This document shows positions 9,076 through 17,392 of a stretch of DNA of 64,000 nt, piece by piece (the first letter of the stretch is position 1; each line of letters begins with the position of its first letter). A program made the position numbers and the translations under genes. Source of the stretch: Verrucomicrobiota bacterium (GTDB lineage Bacteria; Verrucomicrobiota; Verrucomicrobiia; Verrucomicrobiales; Verrucomicrobiaceae); assembly GCA_025360015.1 (NCBI GenBank), contig JANYCZ010000029.1, positions 186,001 through 250,000 on the forward strand. Reading direction: 5' to 3'. Under the pieces are notes generated by a model. That model was not told the DNA's origin. It did no database searches and was given only the letters and a program-made list of their open reading frames with translations.

Positions 9076-9999
9076 TTACTTCTTGGCCGAGGCACCCTTG
9101 GCGAAGAGCCAGGTGTGCAGATCTTCTTCCTCGAAAACCTTGCCGACGATGCCATGCCCGCCGGAGGGATATTCGGTGTACTTGCACTCCTTGTCCCGCT
9201 TCAGCGCCTCGGCGAGGGCGCGGGAGTAATCGACCTTCACGTTGGCATCGTCCGCCGCGTGAAACAGCCAGAGCGGCACCTTCTTGAAGGTGTCTGCCGT
9301 TTCAGGACCGGTGCAGCCCGCGACTGCGACGCCGGCGGCGAACAGGCGTGGATCGGTGTTGATGAGATCGCAGGTGCCGAAGCCGCCCATGGAATAGCCA
9401 ACACAATAGACACGATCCTTGTCGATCGGCAGTGACTTGAGCAGTTCCTTCACCAAGGCGATGGCCTCGGTCCCTGGCTTGGCGCTCCATCCCGATCCCG
9501 TGATGCCAAAAGGCTGATAGCACAGCGGCGCGACAACGATGCAGGGGTTTTTGGCGTAGTGAGGTGCCGTGGTGAAGGTCTTCATCCAGCCGCCGACCTG
9601 CTTGCCATTCTCGTCATTGGGGCTCTTGCCATGCAGCGCGAGGATGAGCGGATACTTTTTCCCTGCATCAAGATCTTGTGCGCCATAGAGCGCGAACGGG
9701 AGGTCTTTGAATTTTGACAAGGCCCAGCCCCCCGTGATGAGTGGAACATAGGGGCCTGCGAGGGGTTTCCCTGGGCCTGCTACTTTCGCGGGTTGTTCTT
9801 TCACCCACGCCTGATCTGCTGCGGACAGGCGTGAAAGGGGGATGATGAGGTCCTTCCCCGCCAGCTTGACCTTCACATCCGTGGTGGTGGCGGAAACAAA
9901 GTCTGCCTGGATTTTCCGCCCATCGGCGGACACCCATTCACGGGCGCTCAGAGGGAGGGTGGCTAGCAGCAGGAGGGAAAGCAACTTTGGGCTGTGCAT
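9076..9999 (-). CDS. SHD1-domain alpha/beta hydrolase (esterase-like)
   Basis: The protein has 307 residues from the ATG at 9999, where the signal peptide MHSPKLLSLLLLATLPLSA begins. Residues about 20-68 form an SHD1-like domain (REWVSADGRKIQADF ... IPLSRLSAADQAWV). The rest is an alpha/beta hydrolase of the feruloyl/acetyl-xylan esterase or PHB-depolymerase-like group: the nucleophile elbow GYSMGG has Ser203, the likely acid is Asp251 (HAADDANV) and the His is at 282 (GGHG). It is probably a periplasmic or surface carbohydrate esterase. The SHD1 fusion is common in Planctomycetes and Verrucomicrobia and may act in adhesion, which is inference. Confidence 0.85.
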   Translation of the reverse strand: MHSPKLLSLLLLATLPLSAREWVSADGRKIQADFVSATTTDVKVKLAGKDLIIPLSRLSAADQAWVKEQPAKVAGPGKPLAGPYVPLITGGWALSKFKDLPFALYGAQDLDAGKKYPLILALHGKSPNDENGKQVGGWMKTFTTAPHYAKNPCIVVAPLCYQPFGITGSGWSAKPGTEAIALVKELLKSLPIDKDRVYCVGYSMGGFGTCDLINTDPRLFAAGVAVAGCTGPETADTFKKVPLWLFHAADDANVKVDYSRALAEALKRDKECKYTEYPSGGHGIVGKVFEEEDLHTWLFAKGASAKK

Positions 10000-10090
10000 G
10001 GCTGGGCAGGATTTGGAATGATGAACGTGCGTTGACGCGTCGTCATTGGGTCCAATACCTAACAATTTGCCCGCGGTGCTTCAAATCAAA

Positions 10091-10300
10091 TCACGCAGCA
10101 GCCAGCAGTTTCTGCTTCCCGCCTTCAGCAAGGAGGGCGGCGAGCTCGGGCATGTAGCGGGTGATCTCGTGCGAGAGCATCGAGAGCCGGGTTTCGGACT
10201 TCCAGCTCCCTTTCTTGCTGCGGTCTGTATCGGTCATTTCGACTTCGACCAGGGCGGAGAAGACGGTGGAATCAGCCTGAAGATCGTGTTGCAGTGTCAT
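10091..10300 (-). CDS. small hypothetical protein
   Basis: This is a 69-residue ORF starting MTLQHDLQADSTVF at an ATG that overlaps the TGA stop of the upstream gene (ATGA), so translational coupling is likely. The longer in-frame start at 10360 would lie inside the upstream gene and is less likely. It has no signal peptide; the C-terminus is Leu/Ala/Lys-rich and helical (PELAALLAEGGKQKLLAAA). I do not recognise the family. Co-expression with the neighbouring small DNA-binding-like protein suggests a two-gene unit; a toxin-antitoxin function is only a guess. Confidence 0.6.
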   Translation of the reverse strand: MTLQHDLQADSTVFSALVEVEMTDTDRSKKGSWKSETRLSMLSHEITRYMPELAALLAEGGKQKLLAAA

Positions 10301-10548
10301 GATGAGAGGGAAGGTTGATCCGGCGTCAGAAGAACGAGTTCGCCGTTCTTTAGAGTCCATTTGCGTCTGTCCAAAGCCCCCGTGTTCAACATGGAATCAA
10401 TCCCATTGCTCAACAGCATCCGCGCCGCCTCGGCGGGGCTGCTGCCAAACGTGCCTTTCAAGGTCATGTCTTCGAGGTACTGCTTGATTTGCGGGGTAAT
10501 CGCAATCGTCAGTGAAAGTGAGTCGAAGGTGTTTGAGGGGCGAGCCAT
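10297..10548 (-). CDS. small protein, possible ribbon-helix-helix-type regulator
   Basis: An 83-residue protein starting MARPSNTFDSLSLTIAIT. The N-terminal strand-like SLSLTIAITP followed by two helices (QIKQYLEDMTLKG, SPAEAARMLLSNGIDSML) resembles short antitoxin-type ribbon-helix-helix proteins, but similarity is by eye only. It is the first gene of a two-gene unit and lies directly behind nested palindromes (10555-10572), which would fit autoregulation. Downstream it overlaps the next gene by 4 bp. Confidence 0.65.
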   Translation of the reverse strand: MARPSNTFDSLSLTIAITPQIKQYLEDMTLKGTFGSSPAEAARMLLSNGIDSMLNTGALDRRKWTLKNGELVLLTPDQPSLSS

Positions 10549-10554
10549 CCAATA

Positions 10555-10572
10555 ATAACCGGGTTATAACCC
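10555..10572. promoter_or_regulatory. nested palindromic operator candidate
   Basis: Two overlapping palindromes, ATAACCGGGTTAT (10555-10567) and GGGTTATAACCC (10561-10572), lie 7 bp upstream of the start of the RHH-like gene in an AT-rich divergent gap shared with the DUF1080 gene. A related TTTTACCCCATTAAAA stretch follows about 50 bp further on. Position and symmetry suggest a repressor site; the binding protein is inferred. Confidence 0.45.
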
Positions 10573-10728
10573 CATTTTAATTCCAACTTGACCCGATGGT
10601 CAAGGTTGGTTTCCATTTATTTGAGGTTTTTACCCCATTAAAACTCCTATTTTAATTAAGCTTTATTAAGTATCTGGTGGTTCTAGATGGAAAATGGCTG
10701 CGAGGAGCGTTCAAAATCGCCCAATCCT

Positions 10729-11427
10729 ATGAAACGACTCCTCTCTGTCTCACTTACTGCCGCCCTACTGGGGGCCGCTTTGCTCAATCTGAATGCCGAA
10801 ACGAAAGGGGAGGGCGGCTGGCAGAACTGGTTTGCGGATGGCTCGCTGCAAGGCGGCGAGATCATCAGCGGCAAAGCGACCTACAAGGTGGAAAACGGGG
10901 TACTCACGGGCACCACGGTCGAAGGCAGTTCGAATACCTTTCTGGCGATGGGGCCGTTCAAGGACTTCGAACTGGGGTTCGACGTGAATGTGGATGACGC
11001 GCTGAATTCCGGCGTGCAGGTGCGCAGCCACATCGCCAAAGAGGGGGGCCCGGTGCCTGAGGGGGCCAAGGGCAAGCTCCCAGCCGGGCGCTTGTACGGA
11101 CCGCAGTGCGAGATCGCGATCAATGGCACGGCGGGTGATTTCTACGATGAAGCGCGTCGTGGCACATGGTGGAGCATTTTGACGAAAACGGATGCCGTGC
11201 GCACGGATGCGGCGAAAGCAGCCTTCAAAAAGGGCGAGTGGAACCACTACCGCATCGTGGTGAAGGGTGATCATTACCAGAGCTTCGTCAATGAAGTGCC
11301 CGCCGCCGACTTCACCGAAGCTGGCGATCCGGAAGGCTACATCGGCTTCCAAGTGCACGGCATCAAGGCGGGCACCGGCCCTTACAGCGTGCGTTGGCGC
11401 AATGTGAAATTTCGCGAGACGAAGTAA
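10729..11427 (+). CDS. DUF1080 (3-keto-disaccharide hydrolase-like) protein
   Basis: The protein has 232 residues from the ATG at 10729, chosen because the signal peptide MKRLLSVSLTAALLGAALL starts there; an in-frame ATG at 10687 would add a polar 14-residue prefix. It matches the DUF1080 concanavalin-like fold: GWQNWFADGSLQGGEIISGK, DFELGFDVNVDDALNSGVQVRS, the YGPQCEI segment and a C-terminal GYIGFQVHGIK...VRWRNVKFRE. DUF1080 proteins are periplasmic; some hydrolyse 3-keto-glycosides. Its 3' end overlaps the convergent gene at 11382 by 46 bp. Confidence 0.88.
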   Translation: MKRLLSVSLTAALLGAALLNLNAETKGEGGWQNWFADGSLQGGEIISGKATYKVENGVLTGTTVEGSSNTFLAMGPFKDFELGFDVNVDDALNSGVQVRSHIAKEGGPVPEGAKGKLPAGRLYGPQCEIAINGTAGDFYDEARRGTWWSILTKTDAVRTDAAKAAFKKGEWNHYRIVVKGDHYQSFVNEVPAADFTEAGDPEGYIGFQVHGIKAGTGPYSVRWRNVKFRETK

Positions 11428-12014
11428 GCGCTGAGTAAAACGAGGCCGCCCGCTCCTGCGGCCGCCGCCATCCAGCCACGCCACCACGGTGTTTGTTGGA
11501 TGGGTATGGGGCGGGAGCGGTCTCCCGGCAGCAGGAGCATCCATTTGGGCGGGGCTTCGGGGTGTGACGCGTCCAGTGCCCAGAGCAGCACGTCGTGGAG
11601 TTTGCCCTTGGGCATTTCGAAGGTGATTTCTGGATCTGCGCTGTGCCAGCGCCACGCGGAGGTGATCAGGGCGTGTGCTTCGCCTTCGGTGTCGGAGGGG
11701 AGGTAGGCGGCGGGGGCGTAGTCGGCCCAGTTGTGGTGTTCCGAAATCGTAGCGGTGGCGAGAGTGGCGAGCAGCACCAGGGTTTCGTGCTGACGCAGGC
11801 GCACTGGGTCGGCCAATGCTTGGAGCGCGGCGGCTTCATCCATGATGAGCGGGTTGCTGCCGTAGTCGGCGGTGATTTCCAGCAGCACCTCGGTATTCGG
11901 CAGGAGGGTGAGCTTGGCGCTGAGAAACTCGGCTCCATGCCCGAAAGCACACAGGGGGGCCAGAACGGCTCCCCCTGCGGCGAGAATGAGGATGGATCGC
12001 GCGAGGCGCATCAT
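11382..12014 (-). CDS. exported, membrane-anchored hypothetical protein
   Basis: The protein has 210 residues, with a signal peptide (SILILAAGGAVLAPLCAFGHGAE), an extracytoplasmic domain of about 150 residues and one C-terminal transmembrane helix (WMAAAAGAGGLVLLSAYFVS) with a basic tail (RQRTL). I do not recognise the family; no catalytic motif stands out. It starts 4 bp after the stop of the beta-propeller gene, so the two are in one operon. The last 15 codons are read from DNA that is also the 3' end of the convergent DUF1080 gene. Confidence 0.75.
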   Translation of the reverse strand: MMRLARSILILAAGGAVLAPLCAFGHGAEFLSAKLTLLPNTEVLLEITADYGSNPLIMDEAAALQALADPVRLRQHETLVLLATLATATISEHHNWADYAPAAYLPSDTEGEAHALITSAWRWHSADPEITFEMPKGKLHDVLLWALDASHPEAPPKWMLLLPGDRSRPIPIQQTPWWRGWMAAAAGAGGLVLLSAYFVSRNFTLRQRTL

Positions 12015-12018
12015 TACA

Positions 12019-13131
12019 TTATTTCTTCACGTTCCAGCGCAGCACGCGGCCCCACTTGTTCCACTCGGTTTCGAGGATGTTGCCGTCGTTGTCGAAGGTG
12101 ATGCCATGCGGGCTGGTGACGATGCCTTGCTGCCAGTCCTTGGGGGCGATGCCGGGGGTGTTGGTCATCTCCGGGCTGGTGCCGAGGTCGGCGACGCGCT
12201 TGTTCTCCTTGTCCCAGACGCTGACGTTGCCGGCGATTTCGGCCACGCACATGAGATCGCCATGGAAGCTGGCGGAGCTGGGGTTGCGCATTTCGGTGGC
12301 GATTTCGCCGATGAAGGTGCCGTCGAGCGCGGTGTGCAGCATGCGCTTGTGGCCGCGGTCGCAGATCATGACGCGGGCGGGTTCAAAGCGCTTGTCGATG
12401 AAGATCTTGTGGGCGTTGGCCAGGGCGAGGGGCTTGTCGGGGCCACCGAAAACACTCTTGAACTTGCCCTCGGCGCTGAAGACGAAGATGAAGCTGCGGC
12501 CGTAGCCATCGACGACGTAGATGTCGCCGTTGGGGGCGACGTCGCAGTTGGTGAGCTTGAGGCCACCGGCGGCGGCGACGCCTCTTTCCTTGGGGATTTT
12601 CTTCTCGGTGCCGTCAGCGAGTTTCAGGGTGATCTCCGTTTTGGAATCGGCGAGTTTCAGGCCGGAAGCGATGGGGGTCTTCTTTTTTGGGTCGGCTTCT
12701 TCGCTCTTGGAGACGGTCACAAAATCGCGCTGCTCCGCCGGGAAGGCGGTGGTGGGGATCTCCATGACGATGCTGCCGTCGAGGTTGCATTTGATGACCC
12801 GCTGTTCGCCGAGTACAGCAGCGTAGATGTGCTCGCCGTCGCCCAGCTTGCGAATTACGAAGCCGTGGAGGGAAGGGGGCAGGGGCAGAGTTTTGATGAA
12901 CTTGCCGTCTTTGCCGTACACCTGCAGGCCACCCAGAGCAGGGTCCTTGTCCTGCACGCTGACGTAGATGTTGCCGGCGGAGTCCACTGCGATCTCACCG
13001 TGGCCGTCGCCGATGGTTTCTTTGCCGGGAGGCGGGGTGATGAAGTTCGGGACGAATTCATAGGTTACTTCGGCAGCAGCAGTGCTGGCGAGGGCCATGA
13101 CGGATAGGAGGGAGAGGATGCGGTTGTTCAT
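12019..13131 (-). CDS. exported NHL-type beta-propeller protein
   Basis: This is a 370-residue protein with signal peptide MNNRILSLLSVMALASTAAA and repeated blade motifs of the NHL/6-bladed propeller type, for example GEIAVDSAGNIYVSVQD, CDVAPNGDIYVVDGYG and GITFDNDGNILETEW. Such proteins bind proteins or sugars or act as lactonase-like enzymes; none of these can be chosen here. It is the first gene of a two-gene operon with the membrane-anchored protein downstream (4-bp gap). Confidence 0.82.
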   Translation of the reverse strand: MNNRILSLLSVMALASTAAAEVTYEFVPNFITPPPGKETIGDGHGEIAVDSAGNIYVSVQDKDPALGGLQVYGKDGKFIKTLPLPPSLHGFVIRKLGDGEHIYAAVLGEQRVIKCNLDGSIVMEIPTTAFPAEQRDFVTVSKSEEADPKKKTPIASGLKLADSKTEITLKLADGTEKKIPKERGVAAAGGLKLTNCDVAPNGDIYVVDGYGRSFIFVFSAEGKFKSVFGGPDKPLALANAHKIFIDKRFEPARVMICDRGHKRMLHTALDGTFIGEIATEMRNPSSASFHGDLMCVAEIAGNVSVWDKENKRVADLGTSPEMTNTPGIAPKDWQQGIVTSPHGITFDNDGNILETEWNKWGRVLRWNVKK

Positions 13132-13250
13132 CGGGCGAATTCAAACGGAACGCGGAGGCAGCGTCAATCGTACAACGGTGATTTTGCTGGATGATCCTGT
13201 CATACGGCAGGAAACTTCAGGTCACAGATTGTGTTCCCATGCATCTCCCC

Positions 13251-15473
13251 ATGAAAAAGGCTCTTTCTATTCTAATCGGCAGCGCGGCTCTGGCCGGTTC
13301 CGTTGTTGGTCTGCGTGCGCAGGCTCAGCTGGCTGAATTTGATGAAAAATTCAAAGCGTTCGACAAGAACGGCGACGGCATCATCAGCGGGGATGAAATG
13401 TACGGCGCGAGCTACCTGCCCCGGCTGGACTTGAACAAGGATGGCAAGCTGACGCACGATGAGGCGCTGGAGGCTGTCCAGAAAATGCGCAAGCTTGCGG
13501 GCAATCTGCCCACTGGCGCGGGTGACGGCCTGTCAGAGGGGGTATTTCACCGAATGGACAAGAATGGTGATGGCAAGCTGACTCCAGATGAACTGCCCAG
13601 TAAGAAGTGGTTCAACGCTCTCGACACCAACAAAGACGGCGCGGTGACGTTGGAGGAAGCCGCGAAGGTGATCGCTGGCCTGCGCAAAAAAGACCCGGAA
13701 AGCAGCCCGATCAAACCCGCCGCTGAGGATCCGTCCTTCAAGGAAGCGCCGCAGTTTCTCAAGGGGAGCGAGCATGGGGTGGGGCGCATGGTGGCAGACG
13801 CCGCATTGAAGACTTTGAAGGGGACTGAAATCAAACTGAGCAGCGCGGCTGGCAAGAACGGGCTGGTGATTGCGCTGTTCAGAGCGAGCTGCCCGATCAG
13901 TGGCAAGCTGGCGCCTGAGATCGCCCGATTGGAGAAGGACATGAAGGAACTGGGCGTGGGGATGCTGCTGGTGAATGCGCCGCCGGGGCAGAAAGTCGAG
14001 GAGATCACCCAATTCATCGCGGACCACAAACTGGTGTCTCCGGTGGCCAGTGATGCGGACGGCAAACTCGCGCAGCAACTGGCGGCCACGACCACGACGG
14101 AGGTGTTCCTGCTCGATGCCGCGCGCACGTTGGTTTATCGCGGCGCGCTGAATGATCAGTACGGCCTCGGCTACACGAAGGACAAGGCGCAGCATCATTA
14201 CCTGCGCGAAGCCGTGGCGGCGATGCTGCGCGGTGAACCGGCTGAAGTGGTGGCGACCAGCGCTCCTGGCTGCGCGATGGACCTGCCTGCGCAAAAGGCA
14301 GTGGCCAGCACGCCAGTGACCTACCACCGCGACGTTGCGCGCATTTTACAGGCAAACTGCGTGGAGTGTCATCACAAGGACGGCGTGGGACCGTTTGCGC
14401 TGGATTCGTATGACGCGGTGATCGAGCACGCCGGGATGATCCGCAAGCAGGTGGAGCGCGGGGCGATGCCGCCGTGGTTCGCCGCGCCGCTGGAGGGGCT
14501 CAAGCATTCGCCCTGGGTCAATGACCGCTCCTTGTCTGAGCGTGATCGTGCCGAGCTGCTGGCGTGGCTGGGTTCGGACCGCGCCAAGGGCGAGGTGGCC
14601 GATGCGCCGAAGCCACGGGTTTTCCCCAGTGAGTGGAGCATTGGCAAGCCGGATGCGATCATCGCCGCCGCGAAGCCGATTTCGATCAAGGCCGAAGGCA
14701 CGATGCCCTACCAGCATGTGACGGTGACCACGGACTTCCCTGAAGACCGCTGGGTGCGTGGCTATGAGGTGCTGCCCACGGCGCGTCAGGTGGTGCATCA
14801 TGTGATTGTCAGCGTGCATGAAAAAGGCAGCAAAGCACGCGGGGGTGGCGACGAAGGCTCGCAAGGCTACTGGGCCGCTTATGTTCCCGGCAATACCCAC
14901 CAGGTCTATCCCGAGGGCTTCGCCCGCAAGCTGCCCGCAGGTGCGACGGTGAGCTTTCAGATTCATTACACGCCGAATGGCAAGGCGGTGGAGGACACGA
15001 TGCGGATGGGGCTGCTGTTTGCCAAGACACCGCCGAAGTACGTCATTCACACCACGGCGCTGCCGAATGCGCGTCTCAGCATCCCGCCGGGCAAGGCCGA
15101 CCATGTGGAAGTGGCGCAGCGTACGCTGCCCGTGGACGTCAATGTGATGGCCTGGATGGCGCACATGCACGTGCGTGGGAAGGCTTTTAAATTTGAGGTC
15201 ACACTGCCCGGCGGCAAGACCGAGACGCTGCTGGACATCCCCAACTACGACTTCAACTGGCAACTCCGCTACGACTACGCGATGCCGCACTTCCTGCCCC
15301 GTGGCAGCACCGTGAAAATCACCGCCGTGTACGACAACAGCACCGGCAACCCGGCCAATCCTGATCCCACCAAAACCGTGCGCTGGGGCCAGCAGACCTT
15401 TGATGAGATGATGATCGGCTACATGGAGCACTACACGCCGCTGACCCCGGAGGTGGCGGAGGCCAAAGAGTAA
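13251..15473 (+). CDS. EF-hand / redoxin / cytochrome c / copper monooxygenase-like fusion
   Basis: The protein has 740 residues from the ATG at 13251, where signal peptide MKKALSILIGSAALAGSVVG starts; an ATG at 13239 is also possible. Four EF-hand loops lie at about 38-49, 60-71, 103-114 and 125-136 (FDKNGDGIISGDE, LDLNKDGKLTHDE, MDKNGDGKLTPDE, LDTNKDGAVTLEE). A thioredoxin-like redoxin domain covers about 176-330 with a single Cys (RASCPISGK). A haem motif CVECH is at 370-374. The C-terminal part resembles copper type II ascorbate-dependent monooxygenases, with VVHHVIVSVHE and AHMHVRGKAF. The array suggests periplasmic redox chemistry with Ca, haem and Cu. The last domain is assigned with moderate confidence. 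It ends 2 bp from the stop of the convergent broken gene. Confidence 0.87.
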   Translation: MKKALSILIGSAALAGSVVGLRAQAQLAEFDEKFKAFDKNGDGIISGDEMYGASYLPRLDLNKDGKLTHDEALEAVQKMRKLAGNLPTGAGDGLSEGVFHRMDKNGDGKLTPDELPSKKWFNALDTNKDGAVTLEEAAKVIAGLRKKDPESSPIKPAAEDPSFKEAPQFLKGSEHGVGRMVADAALKTLKGTEIKLSSAAGKNGLVIALFRASCPISGKLAPEIARLEKDMKELGVGMLLVNAPPGQKVEEITQFIADHKLVSPVASDADGKLAQQLAATTTTEVFLLDAARTLVYRGALNDQYGLGYTKDKAQHHYLREAVAAMLRGEPAEVVATSAPGCAMDLPAQKAVASTPVTYHRDVARILQANCVECHHKDGVGPFALDSYDAVIEHAGMIRKQVERGAMPPWFAAPLEGLKHSPWVNDRSLSERDRAELLAWLGSDRAKGEVADAPKPRVFPSEWSIGKPDAIIAAAKPISIKAEGTMPYQHVTVTTDFPEDRWVRGYEVLPTARQVVHHVIVSVHEKGSKARGGGDEGSQGYWAAYVPGNTHQVYPEGFARKLPAGATVSFQIHYTPNGKAVEDTMRMGLLFAKTPPKYVIHTTALPNARLSIPPGKADHVEVAQRTLPVDVNVMAWMAHMHVRGKAFKFEVTLPGGKTETLLDIPNYDFNWQLRYDYAMPHFLPRGSTVKITAVYDNSTGNPANPDPTKTVRWGQQTFDEMMIGYMEHYTPLTPEVAEAKE

Positions 15474-15475
15474 AC

Positions 15476-16338
15476 CTACCTTTCGAGCATCAGTGAATTC
15501 TCGGAGAGCCTGAGTTTTTCCATTTCCGTTTTCAGGAGTTTAAGCTCATTGCGTGCAGAGCCAGCGTTTCCCTCTGCGACATCACGCATCGTCCTTATGT
15601 TGAATGTAACCGCGCCTTTGGTTTCTGCCGTTTTGATCTGAGTGTCGTAGTTGCGCACTTCTGCCTCCAGCTTGTCCTTGTGGGTGGTCGTACTGTTGAT
15701 TTTGGATCTCCAGTTGGGCGAGTCTTTTTCTCACGGCCAACAATTTTGGGTTCTCAACAGACTCCGGTTTTAAAGGGGCATTGCCCAAGCTGGCTTCCAA
15801 CTGCTCCAACTGAACCACAAGCGACCGGGAGCCCATGTCAAATTTTTCAACCAAGTCTGAGGGAACCTGCTCCACTTGCACGGTTGAGATGCCTGTGCTG
15901 TGGAAAAACGAGATGGAACTGTCGTCCACCTTACGGATCTTTGCGTTTTTGAAGATGGTGCCGTTGAGCAAAACAACTTCGGCCAGTTCGCAACCTACTG
16001 CGTCGGCGCGGACCTTTTCCACGGCCTCGATCATGGAGGTGATGGCGTATCGCAGATCCCCTTCGACCAGCCGCTGTTTTTTATCAGCCTCAATTTGAAA
16101 CTGCTCCGCATCTTTCTGCTTTTGCTGGAGCTAGAACAAGTTTTTGGGCTGCGGCGTCAACAACAGCCCCCAGCTCCTTTCTGCCTTCAAGGCTCTCCTT
16201 GGCTTGTCTCAGCGCAAGCTGGGTGTCTATCAGGGCGTTGTTTGCAGCATCGATCTGCTCCATATACCGAAAACCAAACAGCCCTGCGACTGCCAAAGCG
16301 AGTATAATGATTGGGGGCCAGTATCTGCCGTCTTCCAT
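15476..16338 (-). pseudogene. frameshifted paralogue of the coiled-coil lipoprotein-type gene at 16802
   Basis: Three minus-strand reading frames join into one protein. A membrane-anchored start (MEDGRYWPPIIILALAVAGLFGF at 16338) runs to about 16132. The frame that continues with LQQKQKDAEQFQIEADKKQR and MIEAVEKVRADAVGCELAEV carries on to about 15695. The third frame (KDKLEAEVRNYDTQ ... LSENSLMLER) ends at 15476. Each junction needs one base to be skipped. The middle part aligns with the intact protein at 16802-17377 (NAKIRKVDDSSISFFHSTGI against NAKIFKITDDSVSFLHEDGV; MGSRSL against LGPKSL). It is either a decayed gene or carries two sequencing errors. It sits 22 bp after the lipoprotein gene at 16361. 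Confidence 0.7.
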
Positions 16339-16360
16339 ATTTGAAGTGCGTTGAATTGAT

Positions 16361-16711
16361 TCAGCGAAGGTGTGCAGACTTGTATGCAGTGGCTTTCTCC
16401 CGAAGCCTATGGAACTGGGTTTCGATTTGGGACCACTTCTGCAGCTTTGTCGCGGCGACTTTTTCGACATCAGCCGCCTTCTGCAAGATGGCTGCAGCAT
16501 TCCGGCTCATCTCGCCAGCGTCTCCAGACAGATTAAGGTTTTTCAGGGCAGCGACTTTGTTTTCGCAGGCAGCGATTTCACCAAGAATCATCTGCCTTTC
16601 GGCTGTGACCTTCTCACGTTCAGCATCCAGTTTTTTAGGTTTGTCACAACTCGACAGGGCGGATGCCAGTACGAGAATAATTAGAATTGAACTAAAATGA
16701 TGAAGGCGCAT
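16361..16711 (-). CDS. small coiled-coil lipoprotein (copy 2)
   Basis: This 116-residue protein has a lipoprotein signal (ILIILVLASALSSC, lipobox Cys at about 22) and a Lys/Glu/Ala-rich helical body. It is a paralogue of the 110-residue lipoprotein at 17393: both have a C-terminal IETxFxRLxxxAxAxKxA pattern and an IAA..xxAAL segment. It precedes the frameshifted gene at 15476-16338 exactly as its paralogue precedes the intact gene at 16802. Envelope location is inferred from the lipobox; function is unknown. Confidence 0.72.
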   Translation of the reverse strand: MRLHHFSSILIILVLASALSSCDKPKKLDAEREKVTAERQMILGEIAACENKVAALKNLNLSGDAGEMSRNAAAILQKAADVEKVAATKLQKWSQIETQFHRLREKATAYKSAHLR

Positions 16712-16801
16712 TTAAGAAAGAGGAGGCTGTCCCGCCAAAAAGCCAGGGGGACGGGCCGTCAATAAACATTTGCGGCGCGGCCAGTGCAACCCCGCAAGGC
16801 T

Positions 16802-17377
16802 TTACTTAGAGGGTGCGGAGAGTTGATTCATCAGGTTCTGCAGGCCTTTGTGGAGCGACTTGGGGCCGAGGTCGTATTTCTGGACGATTTCCACTGGCAG
16901 TTCATCGGCTTTCACATTCAGATTGGCCACTCCGTCTTCGTGGAGAAAGGAGACCGAATCGTCAGTGATCTTGAAGATCTTGGCATTGTGCAAAGCTGGG
17001 CGCCCCGGCAGCTTGAGCTCGGGGATCACGGTGCCGATGGCGGATGAGCGCGCTTTCTCCACAACCGCCGTCATGGAGCCTGTCAGATAGGTGATCTCGC
17101 CGATCAGTTTGCGTTCCTGGGTGTCGAGAAGATCGCGCTGTTGGATGAGCTCCTTTTCGTGTTGCAGCTGCAGGTCCAGCTTGTCTTTGGCGGCCTTAAG
17201 TTCGCTCCATTCTTGCCGGCGCAGATCCGCCGTCTCACGGGTTTCGGCGGCTTGTGTCTTCAACTCGGCAAGCTCCGCCTTGAGTTTGTCGAGTTCGGAA
17301 AGGTAATCGCAGCCGCCTAGAACGCAGGCGAACAGGAGCACGGCTTTGATGAGGGAGCTGAAACGAAATTCGAACAC
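16802..17377 (-). CDS. coiled-coil lipoprotein with C-terminal DGVA-type domain
   Basis: The protein has 191 residues with a GTG start at 17377. The lipobox is LFACVLGGC (Cys about 23). Residues about 27-100 form a coiled coil (SELDKLKAELAELKTQAAE ...). The C-terminal part (about 105-185) contains NAKIFKITDDSVSFLHEDGV...DELPVEIVQKYDLGPKSL, a short domain that by eye resembles the segment (K-V-x-D-x-h-x-h-x-H-x-D-G-h-A, then ELP..h..KY) seen in many Verrucomicrobia secreted proteins. It starts 15 bp after the lipoprotein gene at 17393 and is co-transcribed. Function is unknown. Confidence 0.75.
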   Translation of the reverse strand: MFEFRFSSLIKAVLLFACVLGGCDYLSELDKLKAELAELKTQAAETRETADLRRQEWSELKAAKDKLDLQLQHEKELIQQRDLLDTQERKLIGEITYLTGSMTAVVEKARSSAIGTVIPELKLPGRPALHNAKIFKITDDSVSFLHEDGVANLNVKADELPVEIVQKYDLGPKSLHKGLQNLMNQLSAPSK

Positions 17378-17392
17378 AGTGATTTGGGGTTG

